Below, piece by piece: positions 26,238 to 34,610 of a stretch of DNA of 64,000 nucleotides (positions are counted from its first letter, which is position 1; each line of letters starts with the position of its first letter). This DNA comes from Flavobacterium sp. M31R6 (GTDB lineage Bacteria > Bacteroidota > Bacteroidia > Flavobacteriales > Flavobacteriaceae): contig NZ_CP054141.1 of assembly GCF_013284035.1 (NCBI RefSeq), forward strand, positions 2,542,001 through 2,606,000, given 5' to 3'. The notes beneath the pieces are model-generated. The model was not told the DNA's origin and made no database searches. It saw only the letters and a list, made by a program, of their open reading frames with translations. The position numbers were made by a program, and so were the translations under genes.

Positions 26238-26435
26238 CTATTTTACTTTCAATGCTCTAATGAGCTTATTGTTGCGTTTATCAGCTCTTGAGTTTTGCAA
26301 TGAAATAACAGCCCAAATTGCTGCGGGAATCCAGCCAATTAAAGTTATTTGCAAAATCAGGCAGAGAATAGAGGTGAGTATTCTGCCTCTCAAAAAGAAA
26401 GAAACAAACGGAAAGAATATTGCAATTAAGGTCAT
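26238..26435 (-). CDS. Pmp3/YqaE-like small membrane protein
   Basis: I start it at ATG 26435 ('MTLIAIFFPFVSFFLRGRIL'). A TTG nine codons upstream gives a longer frame that is unlikely. The 65-residue protein has two hydrophobic helices, the second with 'LIGWIPAAIWAVISL', which is the Pmp3/UPF0057 pattern (family form 'GxIPGIIHAxxV'). A basic tail follows. Such proteins affect membrane potential and stress tolerance in plants and yeast; the bacterial role is unclear. Confidence 0.75.
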   Translation of the reverse strand: MTLIAIFFPFVSFFLRGRILTSILCLILQITLIGWIPAAIWAVISLQNSRADKRNNKLIRALKVK

Positions 26436-26486
26436 AGTATTTTTGAGTTGTCTGAAAGTCAATTATTTGTTTTACGTTATGTCTTC

Positions 26487-26894
26487 CTATGCTGTTGGGA
26501 ATTTTGAAATATCCATATAGAAAATTTCCCAAGTGTGTCCATCAAAATCTTCGATAGTTCGCTGTTGCATAAAACCATAGTCTTTCATTTCACTCGGCTC
26601 TGTTCCGCCTGCATTTAGTCCATTTGTCATAATGCTGTTCATTTCATCAACACTTTCAGTCGATAATGAAAAAAGTCCTGCTACGCTTGATTTTGTGTCT
26701 GCAATAGGTTTGGTAGCAAAGCCTGAAAACTTTTCGTGTGTCAAAAGCATCACAAAAATGTTTTCACACCAAACCATGCACTTTCCACTGTCGTCCGAAA
26801 ATTGAGGATTGTTTGTAAAGCCTAATGCAGTATAAAAGGCCATCGATTTTTGCAAATCAGTTACTGCTAAATTGATAAAAATTTGTTTTGCCAT
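26487..26894 (-). CDS. VOC-family (glyoxalase/bleomycin-resistance-like) protein
   Basis: A 135-residue protein with 'FINLAVTDLQKSMAFYTALG' (residues 5-24), 'SGFATKPIADT', and the end 'QQRTIEDFDGHTWEIFYMD' carrying the conserved 'DPDGHxWE' type His-Glu. The beta-alpha-beta-beta-beta layout is that of VOC metalloenzymes. The family covers glyoxalase I, extradiol dioxygenases and fosfomycin or bleomycin resistance, so the substrate is open. It lies between the SRPBCC gene (26-base gap) and the Pmp3-like gene. Confidence 0.88.
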   Translation of the reverse strand: MAKQIFINLAVTDLQKSMAFYTALGFTNNPQFSDDSGKCMVWCENIFVMLLTHEKFSGFATKPIADTKSSVAGLFSLSTESVDEMNSIMTNGLNAGGTEPSEMKDYGFMQQRTIEDFDGHTWEIFYMDISKFPTA

Positions 26895-26920
26895 TTTTTT
26901 AATTTTTTAGTTTTATTAAG

Positions 26921-27370
26921 TTAAGCATCTGGAATATTTGGTTCTACCAAACGTTTTAATTTATCTAATGATTCCTGCCAGCCTAAATAACACATTTCAG
27001 TTGGTATTGCATCAGGTATTCCTTCTTGTGTTGCAAAAAGTTCTGTACCGCATAGTACTTTTCGTAGTTCGATTGTGGTAATCATTTGTCCCGGTAAATT
27101 TGGGTCGTCAAACACGTCTGTATATTTTAATCGTTCATTAGGTATAATTTCCAAATATTCGCCACCAAATGAATGACTACTACCTGTAGTAAAATTGGTA
27201 AACGACATTTTGTATTTCCCGCCAATTTGCATATCCATACTATGTACTTTGCAGACAAAACCATAAGGCGGTAACCAAGACGCCATTGCATCCGCATCTG
27301 TGAATGCTTTATAAACTTTCTCAGGAGGTGCTGTGAAGACTCTGTGAAGTGTAACTTTATTATTTGCCAT
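26921..27370 (-). CDS. SRPBCC-family protein (AHSA1-like)
   Basis: A 149-residue START/Bet v1-like fold, alone in one domain. 'VTLHRVFTAPPEKVYKAFTD', 'WLPPYGFVCKVHSMDMQIGG', 'GGEYLEIIPNERLKYTDVFD' and 'GTELFATQEGIPDAIPTEMC' plus 'GWQESLDKLKRLVEP' match AHSA1/ATPase-activator-domain-like proteins. It is first in the leftward run SRPBCC, VOC, Pmp3, YciI. This run of small stress-type proteins is common in Bacteroidota, but I can give no shared pathway. The gap upstream to 27699 contains the thrC terminator. Confidence 0.88.
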   Translation of the reverse strand: MANNKVTLHRVFTAPPEKVYKAFTDADAMASWLPPYGFVCKVHSMDMQIGGKYKMSFTNFTTGSSHSFGGEYLEIIPNERLKYTDVFDDPNLPGQMITTIELRKVLCGTELFATQEGIPDAIPTEMCYLGWQESLDKLKRLVEPNIPDA

Positions 27371-27615
27371 GGTGTTCTTTTTTAAAGAGTTAAATTTAAT
27401 GTTTTTTGGATTAAATTTTTCTAGTTGGCTAAATTTTTTGTTTGTAGGTGAGTGTTGTTTATTATAAAGGCTAATGTTTATTTGCTACAGTGGGTTGTTA
27501 TTTTGATTGTAGATATGTTTTGTTTGCTCAGCGCGTGTGGTGAAGCCGGGAGATTTTGGTAAGCATAACAGTGAATACTTAGTTGGGCTGAGATTATTTT
27601 TGTATAAAAAGTAAA

Positions 27616-27656
27616 ACCATTTAAATTTCACTAATCACTAGCAAAACTTAAATGGT
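27616..27656 (-). terminator. Probable terminator after thrC (in the 27371-27699 gap)
   Basis: ACCATTTAA (27616-27624) pairs perfectly with TTAAATGGT (27648-27656). On the minus strand it runs on as TTTTACTTTTT. It lies 44 bases beyond the thrC stop; the rest of the gap shows no gene. Confidence 0.65.
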
Positions 27657-27699
27657 CTTATATTACTTATATGGTTTGAAAACCTTTTTTTTGAAAGAA

Positions 27700-28995
27700 T
27701 TATTTTGAATTCAAGAAAGCCTTCAATTCATCATAAGTTGAGATTTTTACGCTCACTTTCTTTTTGTTCATCACGCTTTCTATTTGTGTTGGTAGAGGCA
27801 AAGTAACTCCTAAAGCTGGTTCCACCACATCCAAAAACTTAATAGGATGTGCCGTTTCTAAGAAAACACCAATTGCGTTTGGTATGTTTTGTAATTCTTT
27901 TTTCAATCCTAAATAACCAACAGCTCCGTGCGGTTCGGCGATATAGCCTCTTTCGTTATAAATGGCTTTTAACGCAACCAGAGTTTCTGCATCGGTAAAA
28001 GTGTATGAAGTAAAATCTTTTTTGAATTGCTCCAAATCGTTTTGGTACATCTCCTGAATACGAACGAAGTTGCTTGGATTCCCAACATCCATAGCATTCG
28101 AAATAGTGGCAATAGATGGTTTTGGATCGTAAATTCCGTTGGCAAGGAATCTAGGAACCGTATCATTTACATTGGTGGAAGCCACAAAATGCTCGATAGG
28201 CAATCCTAATTTCTTAGCAATAATACCCGCACAAATATTTCCGAAGTTTCCGCTTGGGCAAGAGAATACTAATGGTTTGTTTTGTGCTTTCAATGCTTTG
28301 TAAGCAAAGAAAAAGTAAAACATTTGTGGTAACCAACGCGCAATATTGATTGAATTGGCAGAGGTCAGGTGAATGTGCTCTAAATCTTTATCGAGAAACG
28401 CTTTTTTGACCATGTCTTGGCAATCATCAAAAACACCGTCTACTTCAAGTGCCTTTATATTCTGTCCCAAAGTTGTTAATTGTCTTTCTTGTATGTCACT
28501 CACTTTTCCCGAAGGATAAAGAATCACGACATCAACACCATTTACGCCAAGAAAACCACTGGCTACAGCTCCTCCCGTATCTCCGGAAGTCGCTACAAGC
28601 ACTGTATTTTTATTGTTTTTGTTGTCTTTGTTGAAATAGGCTAAGCAACGAGACATAAATCTTGCACCTACATCCTTGAACGCCATAGTTGGACCATGAA
28701 ATAATTCAAGGGAATAGATTCCGTTTTCAACTTCCACCAATGGGAAATCAAAACACAAAGTTTCGGCTATGATTTGTTTTAAAGTTTCTGCAGGGATTTC
28801 GTCTCCCACAAATTGTTTAATCGCTTCAAAAGCAATTTCTTCGTGAGATAAACTTTCGATTCTATCAAAAAAGCTTGGTGCTAATGGTGTTAAGGTTTCT
28901 GGAAAATACAATCCTTTATCTGTTGCTAATCCTTGAATTACTGCTTCCTGAAAAGAAACGTTTGGTGCATTGTGGTTTAAGCTGTAATATTTCAT
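27700..28995 (-). CDS. thrC: Threonine synthase
   Basis: A 431-residue PLP enzyme that turns O-phosphohomoserine into threonine. 'HGPTMAFKDVGARFMSRCL' holds the PLP lysine (Lys107). 'VATSGDTGGAVASGFLG' and 'FSCPSGNFGNICAGIIAKKLG' hold the phosphate-binding loops. 'SNAMDVGNPSNFVRI' is typical of this bacterial type. It is the last gene of thrA-thrB-thrC. The 122-base thrB-thrC gap contains a strong 19-bp inverted repeat, which may stabilise or partly end the upstream message. Confidence 0.97.
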   Translation of the reverse strand: MKYYSLNHNAPNVSFQEAVIQGLATDKGLYFPETLTPLAPSFFDRIESLSHEEIAFEAIKQFVGDEIPAETLKQIIAETLCFDFPLVEVENGIYSLELFHGPTMAFKDVGARFMSRCLAYFNKDNKNNKNTVLVATSGDTGGAVASGFLGVNGVDVVILYPSGKVSDIQERQLTTLGQNIKALEVDGVFDDCQDMVKKAFLDKDLEHIHLTSANSINIARWLPQMFYFFFAYKALKAQNKPLVFSCPSGNFGNICAGIIAKKLGLPIEHFVASTNVNDTVPRFLANGIYDPKPSIATISNAMDVGNPSNFVRIQEMYQNDLEQFKKDFTSYTFTDAETLVALKAIYNERGYIAEPHGAVGYLGLKKELQNIPNAIGVFLETAHPIKFLDVVEPALGVTLPLPTQIESVMNKKKVSVKISTYDELKAFLNSK

Positions 28996-29012
28996 TGTGA
29001 TTTTTGATTGTA

Positions 29013-29078
29013 GATTAACGATTTTTGATTTAAGATTTCCGCAACAGAAGTTACATCACAAATCAAAAATCGTTAATC
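29013..29078. repeat. Perfect 19-bp inverted repeat between thrB and thrC
   Basis: GATTAACGATTTTTGATTT (29013-29031) and AAATCAAAAATCGTTAATC (29060-29078) are perfect reverse complements with a 28-base loop. AT-rich palindromes of this kind are common between genes in Flavobacteria. Confidence 0.8.
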
Positions 29079-29117
29079 ATAATTCTTAAATTATTTTAAT
29101 CTGCTAACTTTTTACTG

Positions 29118-30041
29118 CTAACTTATTATTTTCATTCCTTCATCATTCACTTTAGAAACGTGAATTTCATAAGGTAAATTCATTTCTTCGTAAACGGCAC
29201 TCATTGCTTTGGCAATTTTATCGGCGTTTTCCTTTCCTTTGCTTAAGGCAAAAATTGAAGGGCCAGAACCCGAAATTCCTGAACCCAAAGCTCCATTTTC
29301 ATAAGCGGTCTGCTTGATTAAATCAAATCCCGGAATCAGCATAGAGCGAATAGGTTCTATGATTTCATCGTGTAAAGAGCGACCGATTAACTCATAATCC
29401 TGAGTATATAATCCTGCTACCAATCCGCCTACATTTCCCCATTGGGTAATGGCACTTTTTAGGGATACAGTTTGTTTCAATACCGAGCGTGCATCCGATG
29501 TTTTTAGTTCAATTTGTGGATGGACCACTGTGGCGTATAATTCTGATGGGCTTTCAATTTTGATAATATCCAAGGGATTTGAACATCTTACCAATGTAAA
29601 ACCTCCCAAAAGGGCAGGGGCAACGTTATCTGCATGGGCATTGCCACTGGCTAATTTTTCACCTTGCATGGCAAATTTCACCAATTCTTTTCTAGTGAAA
29701 GGTCGTCCTAGCAATTCATTAATGCCAAATACAGCACCCGCAGAGCTGGCAGCACTACTACCGATACCGCTTCCTGCTTTGATATGTTTGTAGATTTGAA
29801 TCTCAAAACCAAATTCAGTTTCGATTTCCTCCAACATCGCCAATGCAGCAACGCCAGCAACATTATTTTCAGTTTCCAATGGTAAATCTGCACCTACAAT
29901 TTTAGTAATACGAACTCCTTTCACATCTGATTTACGAACAATCATTTCATCGCCGGCAGTGGCTAAACAAAGTCCAAGTACATCAAAACCGCACGAAAGA
30001 TTCGCAATGGTGGCGGGACAAAATATTTTTATTTCAGTCAT
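29118..30041 (-). CDS. thrB: Homoserine kinase (GHMP family)
   Basis: A 307-residue GHMP kinase that phosphorylates homoserine. The ATP loop is 'IKAGSGIGSSAASSAGAVFG' near residues 88-107. Other marks are 'CPATIANLSCGFDVLGLCL', the N-terminal strand, and 'GALGSGISGSGPSIFAL', GHMP motif 3. Its position between thrA and thrC on the same strand makes the assignment secure. The 97-base gap to thrA holds degenerate repeats. The 76-base loop-forming gap to thrC is noted elsewhere. Confidence 0.97.
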   Translation of the reverse strand: MTEIKIFCPATIANLSCGFDVLGLCLATAGDEMIVRKSDVKGVRITKIVGADLPLETENNVAGVAALAMLEEIETEFGFEIQIYKHIKAGSGIGSSAASSAGAVFGINELLGRPFTRKELVKFAMQGEKLASGNAHADNVAPALLGGFTLVRCSNPLDIIKIESPSELYATVVHPQIELKTSDARSVLKQTVSLKSAITQWGNVGGLVAGLYTQDYELIGRSLHDEIIEPIRSMLIPGFDLIKQTAYENGALGSGISGSGPSIFALSKGKENADKIAKAMSAVYEEMNLPYEIHVSKVNDEGMKIIS

Positions 30042-30050
30042 TGTTATTTT

Positions 30051-30085
30051 GTTTCAGGTTTAAAGTTTAAAGTTTCAGGTTTAAA
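30051..30085. repeat. Direct and inverted short repeats between thrA and thrB
   Basis: GTTTCAGGTTTAAA occurs at 30051-30064 and 30072-30085. A looser inverted copy (TTGAAACATTAAACTGGAAAC region, read from about 30111) follows. This looks like a simple intergenic repeat cluster. Confidence 0.6.
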
Positions 30086-30138
30086 AGAGGTTTGTTTGAA
30101 GACGTCTTAACTTGAAACATTAAACTGGAAACTAATTT

Positions 30139-32586
30139 TTAAACATTTCCTATTCTAATCACATCGGCAAAAATTCCAGAAGCTGTAACCGCTGCTCCTG
30201 CACCAGCACCTTTTATCAATAACGGTTGATCAACGTAACGATCGGTGTAGAATAAAACGATATTGTCTTTTCCTTCCAAATTGTAAAATGGATGATCTTT
30301 CGGGATGAATTGCAATCCTACACTTGCTTTTCCATTCTCAAATTGAGCCACAAATTTTAGTCTGCTTTCTTTTTGATTGGCTTCTGCCAAAATGGATTCA
30401 AAGTGTTTTGCATGTTCTTTTAATGAAGCGAAAAAAGCCTCATTATTAGTAGTTCCCATACAGTCTTTTGGAAGGAAAGATTTGTTTTCAATATCTTTAA
30501 TTTCCATTTGATAACCGCTTTCACGAATCAAAATAAGTATCTTTCTAGCTACGTCAATACCACTTAAATCAATCTTTGGGTCTGGCTCTGTAAATCCTTG
30601 AATTCCAGCTTCTTTTACCACGTCATGAAAAGTGTTGTTTTCATCAAAATTATTAAAAATAAAGTTTAAACTACCTGACAAAACGGCTTGTATTTTGTGT
30701 ACTTTATCACCAGAAGCGATTAGGTTTTTTACTGTATCTATAATTGGTAATCCAGCTCCAACATTAGTTTCAAAAAGGAAAGGCGCATTGAATTTACGAG
30801 ATAAACTTTTTAGGTTTTTGTAATTATCATAAGCCGATGAACAAGCAATTTTGTTGCAAGTTACTACAGCAACGTTTTGTTTTAAATACTGATCGTATGT
30901 TTTTGATACTTCTTCATTGGCAGTGATATCCACAAAAATACTGTTACGTAAATTGAGCGCTTTTACATTCGCAATAAATTGTTCTCTGTTGGCTGTTTCT
31001 CCTTTTTCAAGAAGCGATTGCCATTCTTTCAAAGGCATTCCGTCTTCATCAAAATACATTTTTCTGGAGTTGGAAACTGCAATTACTCTTACGTTTATTT
31101 TTAAATTTTCTCTTAAGAATTTTTTCTGTTGATGGATTTGTTCGATGAATTTCTCACCTACATTTCCAACCCCCATTACAAATAGGTTTAATTGTTTAGT
31201 ATTTTCTTCGAAGAAATTTTCGTGTAAAGTATTCAACGCTTTTTTGACATCTCTTTCATTGATAACAACTGAGATGTTTCTTTCCGAAGCACCTTGTGCA
31301 ATCGCACGAATATTGACATTGTTTTTTCCTAAAGTGCTAAACATTCTTCCACTCAAACCTTGGTGATTTTTCATGTTTTCACCTACCAAAGCGATAATGC
31401 AAAGATTTTGTTCTACAATACAAGGATCAATTTTGTTTTGTGCAATTTCTATTTGAAAAGCTTTATTGATAGCTATTTCAGCAGTTTCGGCATCTGAATT
31501 TAAAATACCGATACATATAGAATGCTCGGATGAAGCTTGAGTAATAAAAATTACGTTGATGCTTTCATTAGATAAAACTTCAAATAGTCTTTTGGAAGAA
31601 CCAGCAACTCCAATCATACCGGAACCTTCTAGGGTTATCAAAGTAATGTTGTCGATGTGACTAATTCCTTTTACTGGGTTTGTATGTGGTACAATAGTAT
31701 TGGAAATCAAAGTTCCTTCGGCTGTTGGCTCAAAAGTATTCTTAATGAAAATAGGAATATTTTTTCTTAAGACAGGCTGGATTGTTGGCGGGTACAGAAC
31801 TTTGGCGCCAAAATGAGACAATTCCATCGCTTCTTGGTACGATATTGTAGCTATTGGTTGCGCTTGTTTTACAATTTTTGGATTGGCAGTAAACATTCCG
31901 TTTACGTCTGTCCAAATTTCTAAATCTGTTGAATTTAATGCTCCTGCAATAATAGCTGCTGTATAATCCGAACCACCACGTCCTAAAGTAGTATTGATAC
32001 CATCTTCAGAAGTGGCAATAAAACCAGGCATCACAACTACTTGGTTTTCATTAGATGCAAAAAAATCTGCAATAAGCTGGTTTGAAAGTTCAAAGTTTAC
32101 TGCTGCTTTTCCAAATTGATTATTAGTTTTAATCAGTTCTCGGCTGTCTTTATAACGGCTGTTTTTTAATTTTTGTTTTAAGGCTTCGGCAATAATATAA
32201 GAAGATAATAATTCTCCAAAACTTAGAATGGTATCCAGAGTTCTTGGAGATAATTCTCCCAATAGAAAGCAACCATCAAGCAATGTTTCTAAATGATTTA
32301 TGATTCTTTTGATATGACTTAACAATCCACTTTGTTCACTTACGGGAATAAGTTGTTTAAGTGCTTCTAAATGTTTTTTCTCGATTTCGGTAACAATATC
32401 TTTAAAGCTTTCATCATTTGCAGCCGCTTTGGATGCAGCCAAATGCAATAAATCGGTTACTTTACTCAAGGCGGATACCACAACAACAAGCTTTTCGTCT
32501 TGTGCTTTATTAATGACTATATCTAAAACTAATTTTATGTTTTCTGCATTGGCTACCGAAGTTCCGCCAAATTTTAATACTTTCAT
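30139..32586 (-). CDS. thrA: Bifunctional aspartokinase / homoserine dehydrogenase
   Basis: An 815-residue fusion that starts and continues the threonine and methionine branch. Residues about 1-290 are the kinase ('VLKFGGTSVANAENIKLVLD', 'TTLGRGGSDYTAAIIAGALN'); about 310-460 are two ACT regulatory domains ('GSGMIGVAGSSKRLFEVLSN'); about 465-815 are homoserine dehydrogenase ('LFVMGVGNVGEKFIEQIHQQ', 'FLFETNVGAGLPIIDTVKNL', 'IQGFTEPDPKIDLSGIDVAR'). Length is as in E. coli ThrA. Expression is likely controlled by the Thr-rich leader peptide 174 bases upstream of its start, and the enzyme itself probably by threonine through the ACT domains. Confidence 0.97.
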   Translation of the reverse strand: MKVLKFGGTSVANAENIKLVLDIVINKAQDEKLVVVVSALSKVTDLLHLAASKAAANDESFKDIVTEIEKKHLEALKQLIPVSEQSGLLSHIKRIINHLETLLDGCFLLGELSPRTLDTILSFGELLSSYIIAEALKQKLKNSRYKDSRELIKTNNQFGKAAVNFELSNQLIADFFASNENQVVVMPGFIATSEDGINTTLGRGGSDYTAAIIAGALNSTDLEIWTDVNGMFTANPKIVKQAQPIATISYQEAMELSHFGAKVLYPPTIQPVLRKNIPIFIKNTFEPTAEGTLISNTIVPHTNPVKGISHIDNITLITLEGSGMIGVAGSSKRLFEVLSNESINVIFITQASSEHSICIGILNSDAETAEIAINKAFQIEIAQNKIDPCIVEQNLCIIALVGENMKNHQGLSGRMFSTLGKNNVNIRAIAQGASERNISVVINERDVKKALNTLHENFFEENTKQLNLFVMGVGNVGEKFIEQIHQQKKFLRENLKINVRVIAVSNSRKMYFDEDGMPLKEWQSLLEKGETANREQFIANVKALNLRNSIFVDITANEEVSKTYDQYLKQNVAVVTCNKIACSSAYDNYKNLKSLSRKFNAPFLFETNVGAGLPIIDTVKNLIASGDKVHKIQAVLSGSLNFIFNNFDENNTFHDVVKEAGIQGFTEPDPKIDLSGIDVARKILILIRESGYQMEIKDIENKSFLPKDCMGTTNNEAFFASLKEHAKHFESILAEANQKESRLKFVAQFENGKASVGLQFIPKDHPFYNLEGKDNIVLFYTDRYVDQPLLIKGAGAGAAVTASGIFADVIRIGNV

Positions 32587-32759
32587 ATGTAGATATTATT
32601 ATGTATTTGTTTTAATGTAATTTAGTATCGCTATTTTAAATCTAAACGATATTTATATTGTGTTTTATTATTTTAATTGCAAAAGGCTTCTATACACCCA
32701 TGACTTTCTTTCTTTAAGAAAAAAGTACAGCAACTGGATTATATGTAAAATGTATACCC

Positions 32760-32858
32760 CTAAGGGGTAGTAGTTGTAGTAGATGTAGTTTTAACAGCAA
32801 GTGCAACCCAAATTTGAGTTGTTATCGAAGGATGATATGTGCTGTTAAAATTTTTCAT
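32760..32858 (-). CDS. thrL: Threonine-rich leader peptide (thr operon attenuator)
   Basis: A 32-codon ORF on the minus strand, ATG at 32858 and TAG at 32760-32762, 174 bases before thrA. It contains ten Thr, with a dense run near the end: after 'WVALAVK' come Thr-Thr-Ser and five Thr, then Pro and stop. This is the hallmark of a leader peptide that senses charged tRNA-Thr, as ThrL does in E. coli (shared principle, unrelated sequence). Inverted repeats within it: TTTTAACAGC (32789-32798 forward) with GCTGTTAAAA (32841-32850), and TACCCC/GGGGTA around the stop codon (32755-32769). A T-run follows further down at about 32707-32735. I name it thrL by function only. Confidence 0.8.
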   Translation of the reverse strand: MKNFNSTYHPSITTQIWVALAVKTTSTTTTTP

Positions 32859-32869
32859 TTTTGATTTTT

Positions 32870-32899
32870 CAAAAGTACAGTTTTTCATCAAAAAATAAA
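32870..32899 (-). promoter_or_regulatory. Promoter of the thr leader and thrABC operon
   Basis: On the minus strand, TACTTTTG (forward 32870-32877) matches TAnnTTTG exactly. A weak TTTA (forward 32896-32899) lies 18 bases upstream. The box ends only 11 bases before the leader ATG, so the untranslated 5' end would be very short, as expected for a leader-peptide attenuator. Confidence 0.6.
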
Positions 32900-33317
32900 G
32901 CTTTGTGAGGTATTTTTGCGAATAGTTTAATATTTAAAATCAATATGGATTCAAATTTAATATTGTATAATTTATTTCTTTGTTTATTGAGATTATCTTT
33001 GATTTATTCTCTTTTTGGAAGTGATTTTCTATGATGATTTTCTTTAGATTAAGTTACAACTTGTAGTAAAATAGGCTTGTGTATAATGTTGTAATGATGA
33101 AAATGAAAATTATAAGTTTTTTAAATTCGTTATTTTCTGCTCTTAAGAATTATTTAGGGACATTCATCGTAGTGTGATAATTATTTTTTTTTTGATCATG
33201 ATTTTAGATTTAATTAATAAATTTAAGTTTTTATTAATGTAAAGTATTTATTCTGTTTTTGCCAGTAATTGTAAAAATTATACTATTTTGGCTAAAAATA
33301 ATTCTAAAAATATTATA
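32900..33317. other. Divergent gap between thr promoter and FN3 lipoprotein
   Basis: About 420 bases of AT-rich sequence with no gene, repeat or RNA that I can support. It should hold the promoter of the rightward lipoprotein gene. Confidence 0.4.
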
Positions 33318-34403
33318 ATGAAAAAACAGATTGCATTATTATGTATTGCTTTTTTTACCCTAGTATCTTGCAGTAGCAATGATGATTCGCCAATTGTTGT
33401 ACCATCGGCAACTACAGCTCAAGCGGTTTTAGATGGAAATTCAATAAATGTTACTTGGCCAGTTGTAGCAGGTACAGGAATTACATATAATATTTATAGA
33501 AATGACAATCCAGTAAAAATTAATTCAACTCCACTTACGGAAGCAAAATTCACAGATGTTTTAACTACTACAGGAGCTTTTACATATACTGTTACAGTAA
33601 ATTTGTCAGGTCAAGAAAGTCCAAAAGGTATTGCTTCTGAAAAAGTAGTATTGGAAGTCCCTAAAACAAGAACTTTTGAAGTTTATAATTATGATGTTAA
33701 TAATGTAATGACTACTGAATACAAAAGCTTTTCTACTTTTACTTATGATCCAATCAATATTACTAAATTAATTAGTGTTTCAAGTACCTATTTGAGTTCT
33801 GGAAGCACTACACCGACAGAGGATAATAAAGACATATACACTTATACAGGAAATTTAATAACAAAATTGGAGTCAGTAGATAAAGCGGGTGTTGTTCAGA
33901 GTTCGACGGTATATTTATATAATGATAAAAATAAAATGATTTCTCTTACGAATACTCAAAATGTTACATTTATTTATAGGTTATTATTTGATTATAATGT
34001 TGATGGTATTGTATCTAGTACTGAATATATGACTTTTTCAGGAGTTTTGGAACCATCTGGCAGATCAAATGTTTATACCGTTTTGAATGGGAACTTGATA
34101 AAAGAGGAATCTTCTATTGTGAATATCGGTAGTCCTCTCCAAACGAGTACTATTGAATATAGTCTTGATACTAAAAAGAACCCGTTTTCTAATGTTTTAG
34201 GATTTTCTAATTATACTTTATGGTGGTCAAACCAAAATAATGAAATTAGTTCTGTAAGTAATAATAATACATCTTCAACTGTACATACTACGAGAAACGA
34301 GATTACTTATAATTTAAATGGTAGTATATTAATCAATAAATTGTATACAAAAAGTGGAACTAACCCGGAAAAACTTTCTAGTATAAACACTTATACTTAT
34401 TAA
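33318..34403 (+). CDS. Lipoprotein with one FN3-like domain and a repeat-rich beta domain
   Basis: I start it at ATG 33318 ('MKKQIALLCIAFFTLVSCSS'), which gives a perfect lipoprotein signal with Cys18; the ATG at 33288 adds ten residues before it. Residues about 30-105 form an FN3-like domain ('NVTWPVVAGTGITYNIYRND'). The rest (about 120-361) is a series of Tyr/Thr/Asn-rich beta hairpins ('KDIYTYTGNLITKLESVDKA', 'LLFDYNVDGIVSSTEYMTFS', 'NVYTVLNGNLIKEESSIVNI') resembling DUF4595-type or RHS-like hairpin arrays of Bacteroidota. It should be anchored in a membrane, possibly surface exposed. Function unknown. Confidence 0.72.
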   Translation: MKKQIALLCIAFFTLVSCSSNDDSPIVVPSATTAQAVLDGNSINVTWPVVAGTGITYNIYRNDNPVKINSTPLTEAKFTDVLTTTGAFTYTVTVNLSGQESPKGIASEKVVLEVPKTRTFEVYNYDVNNVMTTEYKSFSTFTYDPINITKLISVSSTYLSSGSTTPTEDNKDIYTYTGNLITKLESVDKAGVVQSSTVYLYNDKNKMISLTNTQNVTFIYRLLFDYNVDGIVSSTEYMTFSGVLEPSGRSNVYTVLNGNLIKEESSIVNIGSPLQTSTIEYSLDTKKNPFSNVLGFSNYTLWWSNQNNEISSVSNNNTSSTVHTTRNEITYNLNGSILINKLYTKSGTNPEKLSSINTYTY

Positions 34404-34458
34404 TAAAATTGGCTTTATTTAGTTGTGAAACTTAATCTAATTTGGAATACAATATCAC

Positions 34459-34485
34459 AAAAGCAACTTGTTTAGAGTTGCTTTT
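34459..34485 (+). terminator. Terminator after the FN3 lipoprotein
   Basis: AAAAGCAACT (34459-34468) pairs with AGTTGCTTTT (34476-34485) around a 7-base loop, in T-rich context. Confidence 0.75.
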
Positions 34486-34610
34486 GTAATTTATTATATC
34501 ATATGTTTCTTGTTTTATTTTTTATTTCACTCTAAATTTTAAATTATTATCAAAAATCATTGCTTTTTAATATTGATTTGTAGAATTTTGAACTCTTAAA
34601 TTCAAACAAA

